The position numbers were made by a program, and so were the translations under genes. This document shows, piece by piece, positions 33,752 through 41,191 of a DNA stretch of 64,000 nucleotides (position 1 is the stretch's first letter; every line of letters starts with the position of its first letter). Source of the stretch: Candidatus Gastranaerophilales bacterium (lineage in GTDB: Bacteria; Cyanobacteriota; Vampirovibrionia; Gastranaerophilales; Gastranaerophilaceae); assembly GCA_944324435.1 (NCBI GenBank), contig CALUWH010000001.1, positions 62,001 to 126,000 on the forward strand, read 5' to 3'. Under the pieces are notes generated by a model. It worked only from the letters and a program-made list of their open reading frames with translations, had not been told where the DNA came from and made no database searches.

Positions 33752-34456
33752 TCAAATATTGACCAGAACTTTATTTTCTCCGATAACTTTTCCGTTATAA
33801 ACTTTCTTGTAATTTTTGTTTTCAACGTTTATATAATCTCCGCACATTCCGTCAGCCATTGCGGTTCCGTCAATCGTAATCATTACTGTTCCATTTGAGA
33901 CAAAAAATATCCTCACCTCGCCGTTTCTTATAACATCAGGACGCATTTTTACAAATCTTTTATCAATAATTTCGCCCTTCTGAAAAGCTTTTTTGGCGCT
34001 CATTTCTTTGCTTAAAACCGACTCGCCCAATACGTAATCCATTTTCATAGATACATCCATTTTCTTAACGCCGACACAATCTCTGGTCAGTGCCTGTTCT
34101 CTGTTTATGTAATCATTTGCAACAAGCACCTCTTTATAAATAACTGTTTGGACAGGAAGGTTAAGAGATTTTATAAACGCATTGTCAACATAAACATCAA
34201 CCCTTTTTATGTCTCTCGGGACAACTTTATCGGCGCCGGATACAATCTTGTATGAGACATTTCCATCCGGAAGCTGCAGCTGGGCAAAGGGTGTTGCCGA
34301 AACTTTTACTTCAACTTCTCCATCTGTAATCTTTTTGTAACTATCTTCAAGGATTTTAGCAACAGAAGCTTTAACATCAGAAGAAGATACCATCTGGGCA
34401 TTTGCGCCGAGCGCGCCAAACATCAGGATTAAAACTGTCAATAAAAATCTTTTCAA
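33752..34456 (-). CDS. flgA: Flagellar P-ring chaperone FlgA
   Basis: 234 residues from a TTG at 34456; GGAAAAG lies upstream. A signal peptide (KRFLLTVLILMFGALGANA) is followed by an N-domain, then the SAF domain (VLVANDYINREQALTRDCVGVKKMDVSM) and the C-terminal MRPDVIRNGEVRIFFVSNGTVMITIDGTAMADGMCGDYINVENKNYKKVYNGKVIGENKV, which is the FlgA hallmark (G-x-x-G-D-x-I-x-V-x-N). FlgA helps FlgI assemble the P-ring in the periplasm. The last gene of SLT-flgF-flgG-flgA; flgI itself is 29 kb away. Confidence 0.93.
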   Translation of the reverse strand: MKRFLLTVLILMFGALGANAQMVSSSDVKASVAKILEDSYKKITDGEVEVKVSATPFAQLQLPDGNVSYKIVSGADKVVPRDIKRVDVYVDNAFIKSLNLPVQTVIYKEVLVANDYINREQALTRDCVGVKKMDVSMKMDYVLGESVLSKEMSAKKAFQKGEIIDKRFVKMRPDVIRNGEVRIFFVSNGTVMITIDGTAMADGMCGDYINVENKNYKKVYNGKVIGENKVLVNI

Positions 34457-34474
34457 TTTACTTTTCCGACTTCT

Positions 34475-34494
34475 CCCTCTCCTTGGGGAGAGGG
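34475..34494 (-). repeat. GC-rich palindromic intergenic repeat
   Basis: CCCTCTCC (34475-34482) and GGAGAGGG (34487-34494) form an 8-bp hairpin with a 4-base loop, followed on the plus strand by TTGGGGTGAGGG. It is the kind of short palindromic intergenic repeat found scattered in many bacterial genomes. It is located between flgG and flgA. Confidence 0.55.
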
Positions 34495-34566
34495 TTGGGG
34501 TGAGGGATTGCTCCCACCCATCTATTTGTTCAACTTATTTTTCTTCTTAGTCATCCGGTCACTTCA

Positions 34567-35352
34567 CTATGTCATCTGATTCGTTAATTGAAGAATATTG
34601 CTTGAAGAGTTAATCAATTTTGAATTAGATTCAAACGCGCGTTCAGCCTTAATCAGACCTACGAGTTCGTCAACAATCTGGACGTTAGAACCTTCAAGCA
34701 TACCTTGTTGAATCAAACCCAAACCGTTTTGCCCGGGGGTATCCTGTACAGGGTTTCCGGAAGCCTGAGTTTCTTTGTATAGGTTGTGACCGATTGATAA
34801 CAAACCTGACGGGTTTTGGAATTTAACCAGTTGGAGCGAACCTACAATGGACTGTTGAGTCTGCCCCGGAAGTGTAACGGAAATATTACCGTCCTGAGTA
34901 ATTGTAATTTCCGTAGCATCACGAGGGATAGAAACGGAGGGCTGAATCAAAAGCCCGTCGTTTGTACATAATTGCCCGAGAGAATCTACCTGAAGGCAGC
35001 CGTCTCTTGTATAGGCAAGTGAACCGTCCTCCTTCATAACCTGCAAAAAGCCTTCGCCTTCAATTTCAATATCAAGCTGTCTGCCGGTTGAGATTGCAAC
35101 ACCCTGCGTAAAAACCCTTGTAGTTGCAGCTGTTTTTACACCAAGCCCGATTTCAATACCTACAGGCTGATAAGTTCCTTGATTCATCAAAGCCCCGGGG
35201 GTCCTTGCCGCTTGAGACAATAAGTCCTGAAATTCTATCCTTGACTTTTTGAATGCTGTTGTATTAACGTTTGCGACGTTGTTTGCAATAACATCAAGAT
35301 AGTTTTGCTGTGCTATCATACCTGTTGCTGCTGTTGTTAGTGCTCTTAACAT
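34567..35352 (-). CDS. flgG: Flagellar distal rod protein FlgG
   Basis: 261 residues, the standard FlgG length. MLRALTTAATGMIAQQNYLDVIANNVANVNTTAFKKSRIEFQDLL is the N-terminal rod signature; GIEIGLGVKTAATTRVFTQGVAISTGRQLDIEIEGEGFLQV and the C-terminal GLIQQGMLEGSNVQIVDELVGLIKAERAFESNSKLI complete it. The distal rod crosses the periplasm through the P- and L-rings. It lies downstream of flgF with a repeat-bearing spacer. Confidence 0.96.
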   Translation of the reverse strand: MLRALTTAATGMIAQQNYLDVIANNVANVNTTAFKKSRIEFQDLLSQAARTPGALMNQGTYQPVGIEIGLGVKTAATTRVFTQGVAISTGRQLDIEIEGEGFLQVMKEDGSLAYTRDGCLQVDSLGQLCTNDGLLIQPSVSIPRDATEITITQDGNISVTLPGQTQQSIVGSLQLVKFQNPSGLLSIGHNLYKETQASGNPVQDTPGQNGLGLIQQGMLEGSNVQIVDELVGLIKAERAFESNSKLINSSSNILQLTNQMT

Positions 35353-35386
35353 GGTTTATTATCCTCGTTTTATTTCTTTTATCTCC

Positions 35387-35484
35387 GTGATGGGCAAAGT
35401 GTGAAAGGTGAAGCGTCCATTTTAAAATATTTTATTATTCATATTTAACTTTATATTGTACGCTTCACTCCTCACGCGTCACCT
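35387..35484 (-). repeat. Flagellar spacer inverted repeat, copy A
   Basis: In the flgF-to-flgG spacer. Arms GTGAAAGGTGAAGCGT (35401-35416) and ACGCTTCACTCCTCAC (35460-35475) flank an A/T-rich middle. The flgF TAG stop lies at the outer end. It belongs to the same family as the copies at 61182, 61922, 62270 and 62724. Confidence 0.7.
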
Positions 35485-36307
35485 ATGTTCTTATCCGTCC
35501 TACTGATACTGCTGTCGTAAGCATTTCACTGTTTGTGCTTACTACTCGTGTTAAGCTTTCATAATTTCTGGATGTCTGGATTGTATTAATCATTTCTTTG
35601 ATTACATTAGAATTTGAAAGCTCCAGCATTCCCTGCTGTATTGAAAACTTTTCCGACCTGAGTTCAGGATTGTTAATCGGATCTCGCGGTACAAATTTTG
35701 TATCGCCGATTTCAAACAAATCATCTTTATCCGAAAAATCCCAGATTCCGATTGTTTGGAGCGGAACTTTCTGGTTATATGAATTTATTTCGATATTACC
35801 GTTTTCTGCAATAATTATATCTTTTCTGTCTCTGAAAGCTGTCTCATCATCCATATCTTCAGGCAGCATTCTTATCCTTCGATTGTTTACGTCAAGGACA
35901 AACTCGCCTTCTTTGGTTTTAAGCCAATATCCTCTGTCAACAACAAAAGAACCGTTTCTTGTGTAAGAAATATTGCCGTCAACGTCCTGAATTTTAAAGA
36001 ATCCGTCTCCCTCAATTGCGACATCATAAGGGTTAGATGTCTTTGTTAAAGCGCCTTGTGAAAAATCATGTGTGTATTGCATTGATTCACTGCCGCAGCT
36101 TATTGTTCCCAGATATCTGCTGGATTCATTTCTTAATATTGAGCCTTTTTGAGAATATACTGCAGATTGCATTACGTCTTTGAATCTTAGAGAACCTTTT
36201 TTGTACCCGATAGTATTAACGTTTGCAAGGTTGTTTGCAGTGTTATCATTCATATCCATAAGAGCGAGCATGCCGTTGGCGGCTGATTCAAAACTTCTTA
36301 CAATCAT
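35483..36307 (-). CDS. flgF: Flagellar proximal/distal rod protein FlgF
   Basis: 274 residues. MIVRSFESAANGMLALMDMNDNTANNLANVNTIGYKKGSLRFKDVMQSA is the rod-protein N-terminus, with the middle NPYDVAIEGDGFFKIQDVDGNISYTRNGSFVVD and the end IQQGMLELSNSNVIKEMINTIQTSRNYESLTRVV. It is longer than FlgG and has the extra mid-domain loop. It overlaps the SLT gene by one base (TAATG), so translation is coupled. Whether it is FlgF or a second FlgG-like protein cannot be fixed. Confidence 0.9.
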   Translation of the reverse strand: MIVRSFESAANGMLALMDMNDNTANNLANVNTIGYKKGSLRFKDVMQSAVYSQKGSILRNESSRYLGTISCGSESMQYTHDFSQGALTKTSNPYDVAIEGDGFFKIQDVDGNISYTRNGSFVVDRGYWLKTKEGEFVLDVNNRRIRMLPEDMDDETAFRDRKDIIIAENGNIEINSYNQKVPLQTIGIWDFSDKDDLFEIGDTKFVPRDPINNPELRSEKFSIQQGMLELSNSNVIKEMINTIQTSRNYESLTRVVSTNSEMLTTAVSVGRIRT

Positions 36308-36888
36308 TAGTTTCTACCTCCATTTACCGCAACATTTACCGAACCATTTACCCCCTCTTTCATTTTGTCATAGCTGTTTAAAACGTTTTTTACGTAGTTT
36401 TGTGTTTCCATATAAGGAGGAATTCCGCCGTATTTCTTAACCGCGTTCGGCCCTGCATTATAAGCCGCAAGGGCAAGCGACTTGTTATTGTCAAACCTGT
36501 CCATCAACCCTTTTAAATACTTTGTTCCGCCTTCAATATTCTGCTCCGCATCATAAGCGTTTGTAACGCCAAGGCCTTCTGCAGTAGACGGCATTAACTG
36601 CATTAACCCCATTGCTCCGCATTTTGATGTTGCATTCGGGTTAAAACCTGATTCCTGCTTGATTACCGCTTTCACAAAATCAGAATCAAGACCGTTTTTG
36701 TCTGCGTATTTTTCTATCAATTCATTAATCTCACTGCGAGAAGTCTCTGTTTTTTTATCGGATATTGAAGAGTCCAGAATCTTTTGAAAATCCTCATCCG
36801 GGCCGGCACCATACGAAAAAAGTGATTGAAACTGATTTTCAATCGCATTAATACGCTGTAAAGTTATATCCAAGCTCGTAAGATTCAT
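36307..36888 (-). CDS. Lytic transglycosylase (SLT domain) in the flagellar operon
   Basis: 193 residues from ATG 36888, with GGAGAGGTGG just upstream. No signal peptide. An N-terminal coil (about 1-60) is followed by the SLT fold: VKAVIKQESGFNPNATSKCGAMGLMQLMPSTAEGLGV, with catalytic Glu in KQESGF and GAMGLMQLMP, then NIEGGTKYLKGLMDRFDNNKSLALAAYNAGPNAVKKYGGIPPYMETQNYVKNV. The absence of a signal peptide fits export through the flagellar apparatus. It likely cuts peptidoglycan so that the rod can pass. The FlgJ at 62355 lacks this activity. Confidence 0.93.
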   Translation of the reverse strand: MNLTSLDITLQRINAIENQFQSLFSYGAGPDEDFQKILDSSISDKKTETSRSEINELIEKYADKNGLDSDFVKAVIKQESGFNPNATSKCGAMGLMQLMPSTAEGLGVTNAYDAEQNIEGGTKYLKGLMDRFDNNKSLALAAYNAGPNAVKKYGGIPPYMETQNYVKNVLNSYDKMKEGVNGSVNVAVNGGRN

Positions 36889-37072
36889 CTTACGCCACCT
36901 CTCCAATATAAAACCTACCAAGTCTACACTAGTAGTTTATTATATATTTAATAAAGCAACATCAATCTAAAGATTGAACTTTTCCGAAAAATTTAGACCA
37001 TCGGATCTAGAGATATCTACCAAAGGCCGCCTCTGCACGTCTTTTTGTGTTACAATACAGAATGAGGATTTT

Positions 37073-37702
37073 ATGCCAAGATATATAGCAATAACCGATA
37101 TTCACGGAGAATTAAAAAAACTTGAAAGCGTTCTGTCAAAAATAAATATACGTCAGGATGATATTTTTGTATTTATGGGAGATTATATAGACCGCGGCCC
37201 TGATTCCAGAGGAGTTGTCGACAGAATAATCCGCCAGGGTAAAACCAACAAATGTATTTACCTGATAGGCTCACATGAATACGCACTCCTTCATTCGCCG
37301 TCAGACGATTATTACAGATATCTTTTTGATAATTACGGAGGGCCTGCGACAATAAGAAGCTACGGAAGCTTTGATAATATTTTTAGAATACACGGTGATT
37401 TTTTCCTAAGTCTAAAATTCTATTATTTAACTGATAAATATCTCTTTGTCCACGCGGGAATTAATCCAGATTATCCGCTTGATGAACAAAATGAAACGGA
37501 TTTAGTATACATAAGAAGCAAATTTATATATTCAAAGCACAATTTGCCGCAAAAAATAATCTTCGGGCATACCGAGTTTGAGGAACCATACATCGATGAT
37601 GATAAAATTTGTATCGATTTGGGGTGCGGAAAATTCCCGAATGCGCGCCTTTGTGCGTTAATCCTTAATGAAGACGGCAGAGAAGAGTTTATTTATTCTT
37701 AG
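37073..37702 (+). CDS. Calcineurin-like metallophosphoesterase
   Basis: 209 residues from ATG 37073, with GAGG 5 bases upstream; a longer frame upstream has no support. Motifs: ITDIHGELKKL, FVFMGDYIDRGPDSRGV, LIGSHEYAL, YLFVHAGINPD and IIFGHTEFEEP, the ordered blocks of PPP-type serine/threonine or ApaH-like phosphatases. The usual GNHE reads GSHE, with Ser in place of the catalytic-site Asn that ligands a metal. The role could be dephosphorylation of proteins or dinucleotide polyphosphates. The gene stands alone, convergent with mnmG. Confidence 0.85.
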   Translation: MPRYIAITDIHGELKKLESVLSKINIRQDDIFVFMGDYIDRGPDSRGVVDRIIRQGKTNKCIYLIGSHEYALLHSPSDDYYRYLFDNYGGPATIRSYGSFDNIFRIHGDFFLSLKFYYLTDKYLFVHAGINPDYPLDEQNETDLVYIRSKFIYSKHNLPQKIIFGHTEFEEPYIDDDKICIDLGCGKFPNARLCALILNEDGREEFIYS

Positions 37703-37705
37703 CGG

Positions 37706-39562
37706 CTACTTGCCAAGCATTACCATCAAAACAGAAATATCCGCAGGCTTCACACCACCGATTCTGGAGGCCTGAGCAAGGTTAGAAGGCCGGATTTTTT
37801 CAAGTTTTTCTCTTGTCTCGGTTGATATATGCTTAATCTTGGAGTAGTCAATATTTGACGGAATCCTGTATTTTTCAAGCTTTTCGCTCGTCTCAACCTG
37901 CTGCTCCTGCCGCTTAATATAGCCGTCGTATTTTATAAGGACTTCAACTTCTTCTGTAATATCATCGCTCAGGTTTAAATTTCTTGTTTTTTCATCAAGT
38001 TTTTTGAATATTTCATAATTTATGTTAGGCCGCTTTAGCAGCTCCGCAAGCCTTATGCCACGGTCTATGTGTTCTCCTGTTTCGGCTAAAGCCGCGTTTA
38101 CTTCTTCGCTTGCAGAAATTTTTGTTTCCCTAAGCCGTTCGATTTCTTTTTTAATATTATCCTGCTTGTTTAAAAATCTTTTATATTGAGCATCGTCAAT
38201 CAACCCTAGTTCATGCCCAATCTTTGTTAACCTTGCATCTGCATTGTCCTGTCTCAAAAGAAGTCTGTACTCTGAACGCGAGGTCAGCATTCTGTAAGGT
38301 TCCTGAATATCTTTCGTAACCAGATCATCAATCAGAGTTCCGATATAAGAGGACGCTCTGGAAAGCTCCAGCGGCTCGGAATTATTAAGATACTTCACTG
38401 AATTTATGCCTGCGATTAAACCTTGCGCCGCGGCTTCTTCGTAACCGCTTGTGCCGTTAATTTGTCCTGCGAAAAATAACCCCTCAATATCCTTTGACAT
38501 TAAAGAGTGCTTTGTTTGAACAGCAGGAACATAGTCGTATTCAACCGCATAAGCAGGTTTGATAATATGCGCTTTTTCAAGTCCGGGCAATGAGCGGAGC
38601 ATCTCCACCTGAACGTAGGCAGGAAGGCTCGTTGAAAACCCTTGAATATAAACTTCATAAGTATTAAGCCCCTCGGGTTCAATAAAAATGTGATGCGAAG
38701 GATTTGAAGCAAATCTAACTATCTTGTCCTCTATAGACGGACAGTATCTCGGCCCGACACCTTGAATCAATCCCTGATACATGGGGGATTTATCAAGATT
38801 GGCACGTATAATACTGTGGGTTTCTTCGTTTGTTCGGGTCAAATAACACGGGAATTGAGGTCGAATCGGGCGATTAGGCTTAAATGAATAGAAACTCAAT
38901 TTATCGTCTCCGGGCTGAATCTCCATTTTTGAGTAATCAACAGTCCGCTTATCAACCCTTGCCGGCGTTCCGGTTTTAAGCTTTTTGGTAATTATGCCGT
39001 GTTTCCTTAAAGATTCTGAAAGTCCTATTGCCGCGCGTTCTCCGAGACGTCCGCCCGAATACGCCTGCAAACCTATATACATTTTACCCTCAAGAGATGT
39101 TCCGGTCGTAAGAATAATTGCCCGACAGGAGTATTCTATTCCGTACTCGTCAACCGCACCTGTGATTTGACCGTCTTTAACTTTTATCTCAGTTATGCAA
39201 GCCTGCTTAATCCAGATATTATCGGTATTTTCCAGAAGATTACGCATATATTGAGTGTACTCTTTCTTATCGGATTGAGCTCTTAGCGCTCTCACTGCAG
39301 GCCCTTTGGAGGAATTAAGCGTTTTCATCTGGATATATGTTGCATCTGCAACTTCTCCCATAACTCCGCCGAGAGCATCAATTTCTCTCACAAGGGTGGA
39401 TTTTGCAGGGCCTCCGATTGCAGGATTGCAGGGTTGAAGCGCAATGTTGTCAACATTCAAAGTGCATAACAAAACGTTGCAGCCAAGCCTTGCCGCAGAA
39501 AGCGCCGCTTCACATCCGGCATGTCCTGCTCCAACGACGATTATATCAAATTTATTATTCAT
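37706..39562 (-). CDS. mnmG: tRNA uridine-5-carboxymethylaminomethyl modification enzyme MnmG
   Basis: 618 residues from ATG 39562 (MNNKFDIIVVGAGHAGCEAA), the normal length; a longer frame to 39667 runs into the pgi terminator. FAD-binding GAGHAGCEAALSAARLG, NPAIGGPAKSTLVREIDALGG and the C-terminal SRIGGVKPADISVLMVMLG. With MnmE it modifies the wobble uridine in several tRNAs. MnmE is not in the window. It is convergent with the phosphatase, 3 bases apart. Confidence 0.97.
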   Translation of the reverse strand: MNNKFDIIVVGAGHAGCEAALSAARLGCNVLLCTLNVDNIALQPCNPAIGGPAKSTLVREIDALGGVMGEVADATYIQMKTLNSSKGPAVRALRAQSDKKEYTQYMRNLLENTDNIWIKQACITEIKVKDGQITGAVDEYGIEYSCRAIILTTGTSLEGKMYIGLQAYSGGRLGERAAIGLSESLRKHGIITKKLKTGTPARVDKRTVDYSKMEIQPGDDKLSFYSFKPNRPIRPQFPCYLTRTNEETHSIIRANLDKSPMYQGLIQGVGPRYCPSIEDKIVRFASNPSHHIFIEPEGLNTYEVYIQGFSTSLPAYVQVEMLRSLPGLEKAHIIKPAYAVEYDYVPAVQTKHSLMSKDIEGLFFAGQINGTSGYEEAAAQGLIAGINSVKYLNNSEPLELSRASSYIGTLIDDLVTKDIQEPYRMLTSRSEYRLLLRQDNADARLTKIGHELGLIDDAQYKRFLNKQDNIKKEIERLRETKISASEEVNAALAETGEHIDRGIRLAELLKRPNINYEIFKKLDEKTRNLNLSDDITEEVEVLIKYDGYIKRQEQQVETSEKLEKYRIPSNIDYSKIKHISTETREKLEKIRPSNLAQASRIGGVKPADISVLMVMLGK

Positions 39563-39635
39563 ATAATCCGGACTGGTCATAAGACAATTATACATAAAAA
39601 GGGGGGAATTGTTTACAAATCTTTTATTTTTTTGC

Positions 39636-39668
39636 ATAAAAAATGCCGCGGCAGAAGGCTGCGGCATT
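39636..39668 (-). terminator. Rho-independent terminator after pgi
   Basis: On the minus strand AATGCCGC (39668-39661), 11-base loop, GCGGCATT (39649-39642), then TTTTTAT. It is just after the pgi stop and rules out starts for mnmG further upstream. Confidence 0.85.
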
Positions 39669-39690
39669 CTGTGTTTCTGTAAATTATGCT

Positions 39691-40989
39691 TTAAGAAATT
39701 CTACCCGGAACAACAACTCCGCCTTTCAAGTTTTTCTTATAAAACTCAACGTGCGGTTGTAGAACGCTGTCCAGAACTTCCGGAAGTTCTTTATTCTGCA
39801 TAACGGCTTCCACAATTTCCTGATAAACAGTTGCAAAAGCTCTCAGCTGGGTAACTGCTCCTGCAGCTGCAGGGGTTAATCCAAGCTTAGAAGTCTCAAC
39901 ATATTCTTTAAAGAATGCGCCAGTTGATTCGTAAGACTTAGTTAAGGCACCGATATATGCTTCTGCGTTTTCAGAACAAACACCGTTATCTACAGGCACC
40001 GTAAGCGCAAATACAAGTTTATTTGCAGGGTTAAAGTGAGCTTCTGCAGAGTGGTGCATAGCGTCCGGAACCTTTGCAATCTGTTTCAGGGTGTCTTTTA
40101 CTGATTCGTTTTGCATTTGTGCATGCCAGTAAACAGTATTTTCAAACATTGAACCCATATACTGATGAACAGAAGCCTCAATTCCGCTTAACTTAGCGTC
40201 TGCCCAGAAAATACCCTCTTTTAAAGCGTCATTCATTTCCAAGTCATCTGATAGAGAAAGAGAAGAAATTTCTTGAGCGGATTTTAGCATCGATGCCATA
40301 TCTTCTTTTTTCATTCCTGCATAAGCAAGTGTGAATAAGGCGTGGTCATCAAAAGCGGAGAATCTTCCGCCGACATCGTCGTGAATATACAGGTCGCCGA
40401 GCCATCCGTTTTCATTAGAAGTTCTTCTAAGCTCACTCTTTTCAGCGTTTTTGTCAGTGACGGCAATTAAGTGCTTAGCAGCAGATTTTTGAGCTTCCTC
40501 AGGAGACTGACCTTTCGCCATATAAGCTTCTTCAAGCATTTTTTGTATTCTCAAAAATCCGTCTTTTGTTTCAAACGTAGAGCCTGATTTGGAGGCAATA
40601 AGGTAGTTTGAAGATAAAACATCGTTATTGAGCTTAGACAAAAATCTTGCAAGGCTGATTGAATCAACGTCTGAATAGAATTCAATTTTATCGCCTGAGA
40701 TATTAAGCCCGTTGATACCGAGCATGTGTTCAACAGTATGTTTAGAGCCGCCGATACCTAAAACGCTAAGCTTTTCTGCTCCTGTTTGAGATTTTAGTTT
40801 TTCTGCCAAAGAATAAATCTCATCGAGCCTTGTGAGCTGCAATTTAGGCAAATCAACCCAGTTAAGAAATTTGCCCGGCTGATTTGCACGAGACGAAAAT
40901 TCTTTAACAAATTGAGCAGTCTTTGGTGCGTATTTAGCGAAATCCACACCTGTAAAAGTTGTTTTTAAAGATGAAGTTTTAGTTAACAT
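39691..40989 (-). CDS. pgi: Glucose-6-phosphate isomerase
   Basis: 432 residues, slightly shorter than typical ~450-residue bacterial forms. LSVLGIGGSKHTVEHML, IASKSGSTFETKDGFLRIQ, DDVGGRFSAFDDHALFTLAYAG and HHSAEAHFNPANKLVFALTV correspond to the sugar-phosphate-binding and catalytic blocks of the SIS-fold isomerase, though they differ from the standard spelling (for example GGSKHT for GGSxLG). It converts glucose-6-phosphate to fructose-6-phosphate. AAAGGAG precedes the ATG. Some other sugar isomerase role cannot be fully excluded. Confidence 0.88.
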   Translation of the reverse strand: MLTKTSSLKTTFTGVDFAKYAPKTAQFVKEFSSRANQPGKFLNWVDLPKLQLTRLDEIYSLAEKLKSQTGAEKLSVLGIGGSKHTVEHMLGINGLNISGDKIEFYSDVDSISLARFLSKLNNDVLSSNYLIASKSGSTFETKDGFLRIQKMLEEAYMAKGQSPEEAQKSAAKHLIAVTDKNAEKSELRRTSNENGWLGDLYIHDDVGGRFSAFDDHALFTLAYAGMKKEDMASMLKSAQEISSLSLSDDLEMNDALKEGIFWADAKLSGIEASVHQYMGSMFENTVYWHAQMQNESVKDTLKQIAKVPDAMHHSAEAHFNPANKLVFALTVPVDNGVCSENAEAYIGALTKSYESTGAFFKEYVETSKLGLTPAAAGAVTQLRAFATVYQEIVEAVMQNKELPEVLDSVLQPHVEFYKKNLKGGVVVPGRIS

Positions 40990-41142
40990 AATCGTACTCT
41001 CCTTTTCCTATATGATAGCATAAAATCAGCTATTGCAATTAACATATCTCTTTCATCAGTTCTTTGCTCAATTACATAATTTATAATATAAAATAGATAT
41101 TAGTTGATAGGTTTTGTTAAATATCCTTAATAATATTCAAAT

Positions 41143-41170
41143 TTGTAGGGAAAAATTTACGAGGTATAAT
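41143..41170 (+). promoter_or_regulatory. Promoter of the UvrA2-type gene
   Basis: TTGTAG (41143-41148), 16-base spacer, TATAAT (41165-41170), 21 bases before ATG 41192. It lies downstream of the alternative start at 41114, which supports the shorter gene. Confidence 0.55.
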
Positions 41171-41191
41171 ACTCAAACAGAGGATAGAAAT

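Noticed and set aside
33611-33898. Plus-strand frame of 95 codons
   Set aside because: It overlaps the certain flgA gene on the other strand and lacks a ribosome site.
41114-41191. Upstream start for the UvrA2-type gene
   Set aside because: It precedes the likely promoter (41143-41170), and AGAGGA marks ATG 41192.
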